A stretch of DNA of 64,000 nucleotides from Pyrinomonadaceae bacterium. Lineage in GTDB: Bacteria; Acidobacteriota; Blastocatellia; Pyrinomonadales; Pyrinomonadaceae. Both the position numbers and the translations under genes were made by a program. Shown here piece after piece: positions 25,632-34,783 of the stretch. The notes beneath the pieces are model-generated. The model saw only the letters and a program-made list of their open reading frames with translations, did not search any database and had not been told where the DNA came from. Each line of letters starts with the position of its first letter. Position 1 is the stretch's first letter. The stretch covers positions 186,001-250,000 of the forward strand of contig JACMJZ010000025.1 of assembly GCA_014380365.1 (NCBI GenBank), in the 5' to 3' direction.

Positions 25632-26867
25632 ATGAAAATTTTGTACCTGAGTGCGTGTGCGCAGTTAGGCGGAGCAGAGAAGAGCCTGCTCGACGTGCTT
25701 GCCAGCATGCGCGCGGCGAAACCCGATTGGCCGCTCCGGCTCATCGCGTCGGAAGACGGCCCACTCATTTCCCGCAGCATGGCGCTCGGCGTGCCAACGA
25801 CCATCGTTCTATTTCCATCAGCCCTGGCTCGCGTGGGAGACGCAGCAGTTGGCGGGCCGGCTGGTCATCAACGAAGCCGCTGGTCGCTTCTGATTGAAAT
25901 GCTACGGGCGGCGCCCGCGGTTCTTAGTTACTCCAGCAGATTGCGAAGAATCATCCGCGAGCTGGCGCCCGACGTTATCCACTCCAATGGATTTAAGATG
26001 CACGTGCTTGGCTTGTGGGCCAAGCCCGCCGGCGTGCCGATTATCTGGCACATACACGACTATGTTTCGGCGCGGCCTTTGATGACCCGTTTGCTGCGTC
26101 ACTATGCAAAGCGCGCGGCGTTGGCCGTGGCCAATTCCAGCAGCGTCGCCGCGGACGTGACGAGCGTCTGCGGCAACCGTCTGATGGTCAAGACGATCTA
26201 CAATGCGATTGACCTGGACAACTTCTCACCTGTTGGCCCAACGCTCGACCTTGACCGGCTCTCCGGATTTGCACCAGCGACTCCCGGAACCATCCGAGTG
26301 GGATTGCTCGGCACGCTGGCACGCTGGAAAGGTCATGAAACTTTTCTCCGCGCGATGGCCCTGATACCAGCCGACGTGCCGGCGCGCGGCTATCTCGCCG
26401 GCGGAGCGCTTTATCAAACGAATGGCAGCCAGCATTCTCTGGCAGAACTTAAAGAGTTGGCCGGCAAACTCGGTGTCGCCGATCGCGTTGGGTTTACCGG
26501 CTTTGTTGATGAACCCGCCGCGGCTATGAGGTCGCTGGACATTGTCGTGCACGCCAGCACTGAGCCCGAGCCGTTTGGCCTGGTGATTGTTGAAGGGATG
26601 GCGTGCGGTCGTGCCGTCATCGCCAGCGAAGGAGGCGGCGCAGCGGAACTTATTTCGGTGGAAACCAACGCCCTGAGTCATGCCCCCGGCGACGCGGAGG
26701 CATTGGCGAAATGTATTACGCGTCTGGCCACTGACTCCGATTTGCGACGCCGGTTGGGACAGGCGGGCAGGAGTACGGCTGAGCAACGCTTTGACCGCGC
26801 GCGCCTGGCGAAGGAGTTAATACCGGAATACCAGAGATCAGAGGTCAGAGGTCAGAGATTAGATTAG
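25632..26867 (+). CDS. Glycosyltransferase, GT4 type
   Basis: I place the start at ATG 25632 (MKILYLSACAQLGGAEKSL), where homology-like sequence begins; the 22 codons before it lie in repeat R3. About 411 residues in two Rossmann-like halves (GT-B fold). The C-terminal donor-binding block TEPEPFGLVIVEGMACG carries the E-x7-E motif of GT4 retaining enzymes. It should add a sugar to the lipid-linked repeat unit on the cytoplasmic side. Its last residues (QRSEVRGQRLD) are encoded by a repeat, not by ancestral gene sequence. Confidence 0.9.
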   Translation: MKILYLSACAQLGGAEKSLLDVLASMRAAKPDWPLRLIASEDGPLISRSMALGVPTTIVLFPSALARVGDAAVGGPAGHQRSRWSLLIEMLRAAPAVLSYSSRLRRIIRELAPDVIHSNGFKMHVLGLWAKPAGVPIIWHIHDYVSARPLMTRLLRHYAKRAALAVANSSSVAADVTSVCGNRLMVKTIYNAIDLDNFSPVGPTLDLDRLSGFAPATPGTIRVGLLGTLARWKGHETFLRAMALIPADVPARGYLAGGALYQTNGSQHSLAELKELAGKLGVADRVGFTGFVDEPAAAMRSLDIVVHASTEPEPFGLVIVEGMACGRAVIASEGGGAAELISVETNALSHAPGDAEALAKCITRLATDSDLRRRLGQAGRSTAEQRFDRARLAKELIPEYQRSEVRGQRLD

Positions 26868-27022
26868 TGTCACAGCCCGGTCGGCGCCGTCTTCCGCTCC
26901 TAACGGAGCTGGAATCTTGTCTGGACTTCAAGCTATAAACATCTCGCTCCTAACGGAGCTACTAACTGACTGCTGACTTCTGATCTCTGACCTCTGACCT
27001 CTGATTTCTGACTTCTGCTTCC
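26832..27022. repeat. Composite inverted repeat (AGAGGTCAGAG / CTCTGACCTCT) with GCTCCTAACGGAGC hairpins
   Basis: Outer arms CAGAGATCAGAGGTCAGAG and its near complement at 26975-27010; inside are two copies of the palindrome GCTCCTAACGGAGCT near 26896 and 26944. A diverged relative seems to lie at 63890-64000. It overlaps the 3' end of the preceding glycosyltransferase gene and ends just before the next gene. Confidence 0.75.
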
Positions 27023-27023
27023 T

Positions 27024-28178
27024 ATGCGTGTTCTTCATATCCATAGTGGGAATATGTATGGCGGGGTGGAGACACTCCTGACCACGCTGGCCCTTCATCG
27101 TGATCTCGCTCCAGATATGGACGCGCATTTTGCGCTTTGCTTTGAACAACGTTTGAGCGCGGAGTTGACTGCTTCAGGAGTTCCTGTGCACTTGCTGGGG
27201 AACGTGCGGATTAGCCGTCTGCTGACGGTCGTGCGCACGCGACGGGCGCTCACGAAGCTCTTGCGCTGCATCCCTTTCGACTTGGCCATCTGTCATTCGG
27301 CATGGTCGCAAGCGCTTTTTGGGCCGACGGTTCGGGCCGCAGAAATCCCGCTGGTCTTCTGGCTTCACGGCGAGGCGAATGGACGACATTGGTTGGAGCG
27401 CTGGGCAGGGAAAACTCCGCCTGACCTGGCGTTGTGCAACAGTAAGTTCACCGCGCAAACGCTTCCGAATATTTACCCGCACGTCCGAACCGAAGTAGTC
27501 TACTGCCCCGTAACACCACCAGAGCGAGGTGAATCAAGCGCAGACCGCGCGGCTACGCGGGCAGAGTTGCAGACGCCGGAGAATGCGGTCGTTATCATTC
27601 AGGTGAGCCGCATGGAATCGTGGAAGGGCCATGCGCTGCATCTCGAAGCTCTCAGCCTGCTGAAAGATTTGCCGGGTTGGGTGTGCTGGCAAGTTGGGGG
27701 CGCGCAGAAGCCAGGCGAACTCGAGTATTTTGCGGAACTGAAGAAAACCGCGATCCGCCTGGGGATTGGCGATCGCGTTCACTTTCTCGGCCAGCGTTCG
27801 GATGTGCCCAAGCTGCTGGCTGCCGCAAACATTCACTGCCAGCCCAATTCCGGGCCAGAGCCTTTTGGCATTGCCTTCATTGAAGCGCTGCACGCCCGCC
27901 TCCCCGTCGTTACGACGGCAATTGGCGGCGCTTGTGAGATCGTGGATGAAAGCTGCGGCTTGCTGGTCCCGCCCGGGGATGCAGAGGCGCTCGCCGCTTC
28001 GCTGCGACGCTTGATCGAGGATGAAAACTTGCGCAGGAGCCTGGGGGCGAGTGGCCCCTTGCGCGCTCAAGAGCTATGCGATCCCGCGACGCAAATTGAG
28101 CGACTCGGCAGGCTGCTTGCTTCCGTCGCTCGTCGCCCCATTGTCAATTCTAACGTGCAACAGGAAGTCACGGGATGA
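27024..28178 (+). CDS. Glycosyltransferase, GT4 type
   Basis: 384 residues from ATG (MRVLHIHSGNMYGGVETLL). The N-terminal acceptor half has the GGVE motif common in GT4; the C-terminal half has GPEPFGIAFIEALHARLPVV with E-x7-E and then GGACEIVDE. It should transfer a sugar from a nucleotide donor to the growing repeat unit. The stop overlaps the start of the following methyltransferase gene (ATGA), so the two are translationally coupled. Confidence 0.9.
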   Translation: MRVLHIHSGNMYGGVETLLTTLALHRDLAPDMDAHFALCFEQRLSAELTASGVPVHLLGNVRISRLLTVVRTRRALTKLLRCIPFDLAICHSAWSQALFGPTVRAAEIPLVFWLHGEANGRHWLERWAGKTPPDLALCNSKFTAQTLPNIYPHVRTEVVYCPVTPPERGESSADRAATRAELQTPENAVVIIQVSRMESWKGHALHLEALSLLKDLPGWVCWQVGGAQKPGELEYFAELKKTAIRLGIGDRVHFLGQRSDVPKLLAAANIHCQPNSGPEPFGIAFIEALHARLPVVTTAIGGACEIVDESCGLLVPPGDAEALAASLRRLIEDENLRRSLGASGPLRAQELCDPATQIERLGRLLASVARRPIVNSNVQQEVTG

Positions 28179-28876
28179 GCACCGCCGCTTACGCAGATCC
28201 TTCTGAAGTAGAAGCGCGCGCGCGCCAGAGCCACGGCACGAGCGACACGGCCATTTATGAAATGGTAGTCAAAGCTCTGGACGCGCGCGGCGTCGCCGGC
28301 GGCACGCTGGTCGATGTTGGCTGTGGAGCGGGTCAACTCCAGCCTTTTATGGAACCACGATTCGCGCGTTACATCGGAGTCGATGTAGTGCGTTACGAAG
28401 ACTTTCCTGCTGAGTCGGAGTTCACGCAGGTTGATCTGGACACCGGCAGGGTAGCGTTGCCGGACGCGAGTGCCGATGTAGTTGCGGCTGTCGAAACCAT
28501 CGAACACCTGGAGAACCCGCGAGCGTTTATGCGCGAGCTGGTGCGATTGGTTAGACCGGGTGGCTGGGTGGTGGTGACCACGCCAAATCAACTGAGCCTG
28601 TTGAGCCTGTTCACGCTGACGGTCAAAAAACGCTTCTCGGCTTTTCAGGATGTGCACTATCCTGCGCATTTAACCGCATTACTGGAAGTGGACTTGAAAC
28701 GCATTGCGCGGGAGTGTGGGCTGGTTGATTTTGCGGTTGTCTACAGTTGCGCCGGACGGATCGTGTTGACTTCCTGGCACTATCCGAAGTTTATCGCCCG
28801 CATGTTACCGCGCGCGCTCTCGGACAATGTGCTTTTGATCGGGCGGAAGAACGTGGCACCGGCGTCCCGCCCGTGA
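28175..28876 (+). CDS. Class I SAM-dependent methyltransferase
   Basis: About 233 residues. Motif I is LVDVGCGAGQLQPF, the acidic end of strand 2 is YIGVDVV, and post-motifs AAVETIEHLENPRAF and LVRPGGWVVVTTPN follow, the Methyltransf_11/Ubie pattern. In this context it probably methylates a sugar or glycan end. Starts with ATGA overlap on the previous glycosyltransferase. The last residues (VAPASRP) are encoded by repeat R1 copy 3, which supplies the stop codon. Confidence 0.88.
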   Translation: MSTAAYADPSEVEARARQSHGTSDTAIYEMVVKALDARGVAGGTLVDVGCGAGQLQPFMEPRFARYIGVDVVRYEDFPAESEFTQVDLDTGRVALPDASADVVAAVETIEHLENPRAFMRELVRLVRPGGWVVVTTPNQLSLLSLFTLTVKKRFSAFQDVHYPAHLTALLEVDLKRIARECGLVDFAVVYSCAGRIVLTSWHYPKFIARMLPRALSDNVLLIGRKNVAPASRP

Positions 28877-28900
28877 TCACGCGCAAGATGCGCGTGCCAC
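28854..28900. repeat. Repeat family R1, copy 3
   Basis: 47 bp, TGGCACCGGCGTCCCGC to GCGTGCCAC, bridging the 3' end of the methyltransferase gene and the gap before the polymerase gene. Confidence 0.85.
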
Positions 28901-28915
28901 AATTTACCAATCGTT

Positions 28916-30262
28916 ATGTCGTTGTCCTTATTACTCTGCCTGCTGGCGTTCACGTTTTGCTATGTCGCCGGTCGCCGTTCCTTAGTGGACGGGCTGGTCG
29001 CCGTGCTGGGGATCGGATACTTCTATGGCATCACCAAAGCCAACCTGGCGGACACCACATCAAACTTCATTTTTGACGCGGGCGTGGTCGGGCTGTATGC
29101 GACCCAGTTGTTTCGGCCTCTGAACGCGCTGCAGAAAACGCGCGTGGAAGCGTTGCGGTCGTGGATGGAGGTGCTGATGCTCTGGGCGCTGCTGATCTTT
29201 TTTCTGCCGGCCCAGGATCTGGTGATTCGCCTGGTCGGTTTGCGTCCCAGCATCTTCTTCCTGCCGTTCCTGCTTTTGGGCGCGAGATTGTTGCCCGAGG
29301 AACGATACAAGTTGGCGCTGTGTCTGGCCGTTTTGAATCTGACGGCGCTCGCGTTTGCGGTCGGGGAATTTATGCTCGGCGTGCCGGCGTTTTTCCCGCG
29401 CAACCAGATGACGAAGATAATTTACGCCAGCAAGGACGTGCTCGGTGCAGATACTCTCTATCGCATCCCAGCCTGTTTCGCCAACGCGCATGCATACGGC
29501 GGCACCATGGTCGCGACGGTTCCCTTCATTGCCGGGGCCTTCCTGCAGAAGCACAAACACCAGTGGCAGCTCTACTTGCTTGTTACTGGTTTGGCGACGG
29601 CGTTGTTGGGCGTGCTCCTCTCTGCCACGCGGGTTAACTTCGTGGCCATTGCAATTCTGATCCTGGTACTTACGTTTTCCATCAAATCAAGAATCGGATA
29701 CGCCTTCGGTTGGATTGTCATCCTGGCAGCAATCGGTCTCTTCGCGGCGGGTGAAGCGCGGCTGCAGCGTGTGGCGGAGTTGCAGAACACCGAGTATGTG
29801 AAAGAACGGGTGGTCGGCAGTGTTAACATGACGTTTTTCGAGTTGGCGGCCCAGTATCCTTTCGGCAATGGGCTGGGTGGAGGCGGCTCCAGCATTCCTT
29901 ATTTCCTGCAGGGCCAGATTCGCAACCCGGTCGTCATGGAAAACGAGTACGCGCGCATCATGCTGGAACAGGGAATCTTTGGGCTGTGCTTGTGGATCGC
30001 GTTCATTGTCTGGCTGGCGAGTAGGTATAAAGGAAGTCGTTCAGATTCGTGGCGCCAGGGCCGGTTCCTCGCATGGTGTGGGTGCATGATAAGTTTCGGC
30101 ATCGGTCTACTGGGCATCGGGCTGTTTGCGTCTGTGCCGCAGACTTGCATCGTACTGATGACCGCAGGGTGGGTTGCCGCTCGCGAACCAACTCCCGTTC
30201 CCGAGCGGGAGAAACAAACAGCGGCGCATGAATTCAAGACCGCTCAACAACTGCCGACGTGA
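28916..30262 (+). CDS. Exopolysaccharide polymerase, Wzy / O-antigen ligase-like membrane protein
   Basis: 448 residues from ATG, with about eleven hydrophobic segments spread over the length and a large periplasmic loop (about 280-340) containing GNGLGGGGSSIPYF and NEYARIMLEQGIFGL, similar in layout to the Wzy_C loop. By family it joins repeat units into the polymer in the periplasm. It is the only polymerase candidate inside the cluster, with a flippase gene nearby, which completes a Wzx/Wzy pathway. A distant relative sits at the left window edge. Confidence 0.85.
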   Translation: MSLSLLLCLLAFTFCYVAGRRSLVDGLVAVLGIGYFYGITKANLADTTSNFIFDAGVVGLYATQLFRPLNALQKTRVEALRSWMEVLMLWALLIFFLPAQDLVIRLVGLRPSIFFLPFLLLGARLLPEERYKLALCLAVLNLTALAFAVGEFMLGVPAFFPRNQMTKIIYASKDVLGADTLYRIPACFANAHAYGGTMVATVPFIAGAFLQKHKHQWQLYLLVTGLATALLGVLLSATRVNFVAIAILILVLTFSIKSRIGYAFGWIVILAAIGLFAAGEARLQRVAELQNTEYVKERVVGSVNMTFFELAAQYPFGNGLGGGGSSIPYFLQGQIRNPVVMENEYARIMLEQGIFGLCLWIAFIVWLASRYKGSRSDSWRQGRFLAWCGCMISFGIGLLGIGLFASVPQTCIVLMTAGWVAAREPTPVPEREKQTAAHEFKTAQQLPT

Positions 30263-30289
30263 AAGCGGTGCTGAGGGAGAGTGTTGCTG

Positions 30290-30431
30290 AGCCCGTGAAG
30301 CGGGCGACAGAGTTACGATTTACGGCAGAATCTGCCGCCCGCTTCGCGGGCTAGTCACTTACTAACTACCTTACCCAGGGTTCCGCTTCGCTTCACCCTG
30401 GGCTTTAGGCTTTCGCCTGCTACGCAGGCTC
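30290..30431. repeat. Composite palindromic repeat, single copy in window
   Basis: Arms AGCCCGTGAAGCGGGCGACA (30290-30309) and TGCCGCCCGCTTCGCGGGCT (30333-30352), then CCCAGGG...CCCTGGG around TTCCGCTTCGCTTCA and a short AGGCTTTCGCCTGCTACGCAGGCT hairpin. Same architecture as R3 (nested palindromes) but different arms. Confidence 0.7.
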
Positions 30432-30453
30432 GTTGTGAGAGTGAAACTTAGCT

Positions 30454-31350
30454 ATGGCTGGATGGATTCGCACAACGCTTCTGAGAGCCTATGCACAAAC
30501 GCCCGAGCACCCCACCAAGTATCGAGTGATCCAGTGGCTGGGAAGGCACGTCTTTCCCGCAAACGGCATAAAACATCGCGCCTACGAAGATATTAAACTC
30601 TACCTGCACCCGCGCGACTGGATTGAGTATTGGCTGCTGCGCGGTGACGACTATGAACCGCTGACGCTGAAGTTTATGGAGCAGAACCTGCGACGCGGCG
30701 ACGTTGCGATTCTCGCCGGAGTTAATTTTGGGTTGCACGTGGCGGTTGCGGCCCGAGCCGTTGGCGATGAAGGGCGCGTGATTGGAATTGAACCTCAGCC
30801 CGCTGCCTTGTTGCGAGCGGCTGAGAACCTGCGGCTGAATAATCTGCTGCACCGCGTAAGTCTGGTAAGCGTGGCGCTCGGCGCTCGCGAAGACCTGGTC
30901 CACATGGCGTGGCCGGCGGCGGCGAATTCGGGCACCGCCAGCTTGCTCGACGAGGGTGCCGGATTGTTGGTTTCAATCATGCCGCTGGCGACTGTTATCA
31001 AAGCGCAGGAGTCTCCGAACGTGCGTCTGCTATTACTGGACGTGCAGGGTTACGAAGCGCAGGCTCTGGCTGGACTGACTGAGGACTGCCTGCCGGAGAT
31101 TCTTATCGTCGAGATCGATCCGGAGTTTCTGCAGAGGGCCCATACGTCAGCCGCCCTACTGCTGAAGCAGATTGTCAATCTCGGTTATTCGTTGCACTCG
31201 CTTGATGGCACCCGGGAGACGCACGATTCAGAATCTTTTCCTGAGCGGAACGTCATCGGCCTGAGAAAGGACGTCGAAGTAAAGTGGGCGAAAGGGTCCA
31301 ACGCGGGAAAGCTGGATCCATGCATTCGCCCGCTGGCGCGGGCTGGTTGA
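30454..31350 (+). CDS. FkbM-family methyltransferase, motif I altered
   Basis: 298 residues from ATG. The FkbM pattern is seen in VIGIEPQPAALLRAAENLRLNN, LVSVALGARED and LLLLDVQGYEAQALAGL. The SAM-binding motif I, normally of the type VDVGANVG (as in the paralogue at 36803), here reads ILAGVNFG, so the acidic residue is lost. The gene is otherwise intact. It may bind SAM more weakly or have another role; in context a sugar O-methyltransferase is the default guess. It follows a 190-bp repeat-filled gap. Confidence 0.82.
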   Translation: MAGWIRTTLLRAYAQTPEHPTKYRVIQWLGRHVFPANGIKHRAYEDIKLYLHPRDWIEYWLLRGDDYEPLTLKFMEQNLRRGDVAILAGVNFGLHVAVAARAVGDEGRVIGIEPQPAALLRAAENLRLNNLLHRVSLVSVALGAREDLVHMAWPAAANSGTASLLDEGAGLLVSIMPLATVIKAQESPNVRLLLLDVQGYEAQALAGLTEDCLPEILIVEIDPEFLQRAHTSAALLLKQIVNLGYSLHSLDGTRETHDSESFPERNVIGLRKDVEVKWAKGSNAGKLDPCIRPLARAG

Positions 31351-31398
31351 CCGTTTCCATTACGATTTTCACTACTGGCAATTCGCACAGTAATCATC

Positions 31399-32934
31399 AT
31401 GAGTCGTACTAAACGCTTTGTCAGCGGGATCAGCTTCGGCTACGCCGGACAGGTATTGACCACTCTGGTGGGTCTCTGGCTCACACCGTTTTTGCTGTTC
31501 CGCATCGGGCAGCATGATTACGGTCTGTGGCTGGTCGGCACACAGTTGATGTTTTATCTCGCCTTATTGGATCTCGGTGTGGTGGCGCTGTTGCCGCGCG
31601 AGACGGCCTTTGCCACCGGTCGCGCCAGCATTGAAGAGTCGGAGGATTTACCGGTCATCGTCGGGCAGGCTCTGCGACTGGTGTTATGGCAAATTCCGCT
31701 GGTGGCGCTGGTAGCCGGCATTGCGTGGTTCACGATTCCGCACGACTGGGAAGGTTTGCGTCATCCTTTGGGACTGGTGCTGCTGGCTTTCGTGTTGACG
31801 TTTCCATTGCGCATCTTCGGCGCAGTGCTACTTGGCCTGCAAGACCTGGCTTTCCTCGGACGCCTGAATATCATTTCGTTTCTAATCAGCACGGCGATTA
31901 CGGTTGTGCTCGTGTTGGCCGGCTGGGGTTTGTATGCGCTGGCGTTTGGCTGGATAGCCGGACAGTTCATCAAGGCCGGCGCGAGTTGGTATCGCTTACG
32001 CCGGCGGTTTCCGTCAGTCCTGCCAGGGAATTTGCCGGAGCTCGGTTGGAGCGTGACGCGCGTTCGCCTGGTCAGCGGCTTCTGGGTCAGTCTGAACCAG
32101 ATCGCCCAGGTGCTCTTGAACGGCACTGAAATTTTGATCATTGGAAAACTCTTTGGCCCGGCGGCAGTCGTGCCTTACGTGTGCACGGGAAAACTGGTCA
32201 GCGTATTGGCGACGCAGCCGCAAATGTTCATGGCGTCGGCGAGTCCCGCGCTGAGCCAGATGAGAACGGGCGAAACGCGCGAGCGCCTGGCTGAGGTTTG
32301 CATTGCCCTGGGCCAGGCCACGCTGTTGCTCAGCGGCGCCGGCGTCTGCATAGTGTTAATGGTTAATCAGGGTTTCATCGAGCGTTGGGTTGGCCCGGAC
32401 CAATATGGCGGATTCTGGCTGACGGCCCTGCTGTTGTTGAGTATGCTGATTCGCCACTGGAATCTTACGCTGGGCTATACGATTTTTTCTTTTGGCTACG
32501 AGCGGCGGTTGTGCGTGACTGCGCTGGCGGACGGGATGTTGAGTATTGGCTCCGTGTCTTTATTCGTTTGGCTATATGGATTGATCGGAGCGCCGCTGGG
32601 CATGATGGTAGGGGTTTGCCTGGTAAGCTTGCCGGCAAACCTGATGGCGCTCGCGCGCGAAAGCAAGATGACGGTTTGGGAATTAGTAAAACCTTTGTCG
32701 GCCTGGTTCATTCGCTTTGTGGCGCTCATACTGGCTGCGGGTGCGTTGGCGAGAATGTGGTCGCCTAGAACTGTGCCGCTCTTGATTGCAACTGTCGCAG
32801 CGAGCGGGCTCGTTTATTTGTTGGTAATGTTTCCGCTGGCGCTGCGTGACCCGCTCGGCATCTACGTGCGTCCGCGGATTTTCCCTTGGCGAGCCAGGAT
32901 GATGCGGGCCCTGCGTCTGCGTGCTTCTGTTTGA
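31399..32934 (+). CDS. Polysaccharide flippase, Wzx-like (MOP superfamily)
   Basis: 511 residues from ATG, with twelve or more hydrophobic segments evenly spread, starting SGISFGYAGQVLTTLVGLWLTPFLL. Central parts such as VSLNQIAQVLLNGTEILIIGKLFGPAAV match the Wzx/MATE-like flippase layout. It should move lipid-linked repeat units across the inner membrane for the polymerase at 28916. The following glycosyltransferase gene starts 31 bp after its stop. Confidence 0.9.
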   Translation: MSRTKRFVSGISFGYAGQVLTTLVGLWLTPFLLFRIGQHDYGLWLVGTQLMFYLALLDLGVVALLPRETAFATGRASIEESEDLPVIVGQALRLVLWQIPLVALVAGIAWFTIPHDWEGLRHPLGLVLLAFVLTFPLRIFGAVLLGLQDLAFLGRLNIISFLISTAITVVLVLAGWGLYALAFGWIAGQFIKAGASWYRLRRRFPSVLPGNLPELGWSVTRVRLVSGFWVSLNQIAQVLLNGTEILIIGKLFGPAAVVPYVCTGKLVSVLATQPQMFMASASPALSQMRTGETRERLAEVCIALGQATLLLSGAGVCIVLMVNQGFIERWVGPDQYGGFWLTALLLLSMLIRHWNLTLGYTIFSFGYERRLCVTALADGMLSIGSVSLFVWLYGLIGAPLGMMVGVCLVSLPANLMALARESKMTVWELVKPLSAWFIRFVALILAAGALARMWSPRTVPLLIATVAASGLVYLLVMFPLALRDPLGIYVRPRIFPWRARMMRALRLRASV

Positions 32935-32965
32935 GAATGAGTCTGCGAGTTTCACTGCGAACTCA

Positions 32966-33967
32966 ATGAAACCCCATTCCCCAAATTCGACACCGTCCCC
33001 CAGGGTCTCGGTTGTCTTACTGAGTTACAACCGGCCCGCCTATTTAAGGGAAGCGCTGGCCGCGCTGGCCGTGCAGTCGTATCAAGACATGGAGGTCACG
33101 GTCGTCGACAATCCCAGCCCGGCCAGTGAAGAGATCGCCAAAATCGTCAGACAGTATCCGCGCATCACGTTCCTTCAACACAAAGTCAATCTGGGTTACA
33201 CGGGTGGGATGAACAGCGGCATGATGAGTGTTTCCGGACACTACATCTGTCTGACGGAAGACGACATCGTCATGGACGAAAACTGCATACAGCGCTTCGT
33301 CGAATACATGGATGACCATCCTGCTACGGGCCTGATCGCGCCGATTATCTATAACAAAGCGGCGCGGACGATTCGCTGGGCAGGCGGCCGGTTTGAGTTA
33401 GGCGGCGTCTATCGAATGAAAATCTTCGGTGCCGGAGAGACCGACGCCGGACAGTTTGAGGATCCCTTCGAGGTAAACTTCATAGACGGCGCGACAATGT
33501 TTGCACGCGCCGACTTATGGAAGAGTCTTAAAGGATTCCACGAGGATTTTTTTATGTATGCGGAGGCAGTTGAGTTTAGTATTCGCGTCGCTCTGACGGG
33601 CCAGAAGCTCGAGGTCGTGCCGCAGGCGAAGGTTTACCATTTCGAGCCGCCAGAGAGGCCGACGCCACCGGAGATAGAGTTTCATAAAGTCAAAAATTTC
33701 TTTGCGCTCTACTTGCTGCATGCACCGCTCGGCAACCTGCCGGAGTTTGTTTTCCGGTACGCAGTCTTGAATACCTTGCGCTCGGCGCTCGGCCGCAAGG
33801 GGAACACCCTATTGACTCTCAAAGCTCTGTGGTGGGTCCTGAAAAAGACGCCTGGCTTGCTGAGGGAACGGCGCAAGGGCGTTCCTCAAATCAATGTTCT
33901 CGATTCTGTTGCAACTGCGACCGGCACCTTAAAAAATGAGCAAGCTCCGCAAGCTGTGAATCACTGA
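32966..33967 (+). CDS. Glycosyltransferase, GT2 (rhamnosyltransferase-like)
   Basis: Start set at ATG 32966 (MKPHSPNSTPSPRVSVVLLSY); the frame extends 15 codons up into the flippase gene via GTG. About 333 residues. GT-A features: VSVVLLSYNRPAYLREAL, TVVDNPSP, NLGYTGGMNSGM, and LTEDDIVMDE in the DxD position, with FFMYAEAVEFSIRV in the acceptor part. The only inverting GT-A enzyme in the cluster. Its stop overlaps the next start by one base (TGATG). Confidence 0.92.
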   Translation: MKPHSPNSTPSPRVSVVLLSYNRPAYLREALAALAVQSYQDMEVTVVDNPSPASEEIAKIVRQYPRITFLQHKVNLGYTGGMNSGMMSVSGHYICLTEDDIVMDENCIQRFVEYMDDHPATGLIAPIIYNKAARTIRWAGGRFELGGVYRMKIFGAGETDAGQFEDPFEVNFIDGATMFARADLWKSLKGFHEDFFMYAEAVEFSIRVALTGQKLEVVPQAKVYHFEPPERPTPPEIEFHKVKNFFALYLLHAPLGNLPEFVFRYAVLNTLRSALGRKGNTLLTLKALWWVLKKTPGLLRERRKGVPQINVLDSVATATGTLKNEQAPQAVNH

Positions 33968-34761
33968 TGGTCTTTAAAGAAACACTTCGAGATGTCACGT
34001 ACAAGGTTGCGCCGCGCCGGATTCTGGATGGCTATCACTACCTGAAAACGGTGCACCACGCGCGCCGCCTTAGCGCCCTGAGAGACAGCGGCGGCGATCC
34101 GCAGATTTGGCTGGACGCGCTCTGGAGTTCTCACTTCTTTCGTCCCCTGCAAAAGCGCACAGAGATTTTGGGTTTGGTTGAAGTTCTGAGACAGCTCAAG
34201 CCGTCGACAATCTGTGAGATCGGCGCGGCGGGAGGGGGAACAACTTTCCTCTTGGCCCATGCCTGTCCTTCCGACGCAGTGATCGTTACCGTCGACCTGA
34301 TATTTAGTGAGCGGCGCAAAGCCGCCCTCAAACAATTCGCAGTGGCGGAGCAGAAGATTTTCTGTTTGCAAAAAGATTCGCATCAGGTGGAGACCGTGAC
34401 AGCGATCAGCGAGTGTTTGCCTGATGGGAAACTCGACGTGCTCTACCTCGACGGGGACCACAGCTACGCTGGGATAAAAGCCGACTTCGAATTGTTTAGC
34501 CCGCTCGTCAAGCCGGGAGGCATCATTGTCTTCCACGACATTGTGCCCGACTTCAAGACTCGCCATGGCGTCGAAACGACGAGTTACACCGGCGGTGTAC
34601 CGCAATTCTGGCAAGAGCTGAAAGCTTCTCACGAAAGAGTGGAGGAGCTGGTTGAGGATGCGGCGCAGGATGGTTACGGCATCGGAATCCTGCATTGGAA
34701 AAGTGGCACGGGCGTCCCGCCCGTGAATCACGCGCAAGATGCGCGTGCCACCCAGAACTGA
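33967..34761 (+). CDS. CmcI/cephalosporin hydroxylase-like SAM methyltransferase
   Basis: 264 residues from an ATG that overlaps the previous stop by one base. Class I fold with motif I ICEIGAAGGGTTFLL, VTVDLIFSER, YLDGDHSYAGIKADFE (typical of the CmcI/Methyltransf_24 type) and PGGIIVFHDI. Likely a sugar O-methyltransferase in this setting. The C-terminal tail SGTGVPPVNHAQDARAT comes from repeat R1 copy 4, which also lies just before the stop: an example of a mobile palindrome extending a protein. Confidence 0.87.
   Translation: MVFKETLRDVTYKVAPRRILDGYHYLKTVHHARRLSALRDSGGDPQIWLDALWSSHFFRPLQKRTEILGLVEVLRQLKPSTICEIGAAGGGTTFLLAHACPSDAVIVTVDLIFSERRKAALKQFAVAEQKIFCLQKDSHQVETVTAISECLPDGKLDVLYLDGDHSYAGIKADFELFSPLVKPGGIIVFHDIVPDFKTRHGVETTSYTGGVPQFWQELKASHERVEELVEDAAQDGYGIGILHWKSGTGVPPVNHAQDARATQN
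34704..34751. repeat. Repeat family R1, copy 4, in frame at a gene end
   Basis: 48 bp, the closest match to the consensus TGGCACGGGCGTCCCGCCCGTG...GATGCGCGTGCCAC. It is translated as the C-terminal tail of the methyltransferase encoded at 33967-34761. Confidence 0.88.
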
Positions 34762-34783
34762 CAGACGCGCTTAATGACTAGCA

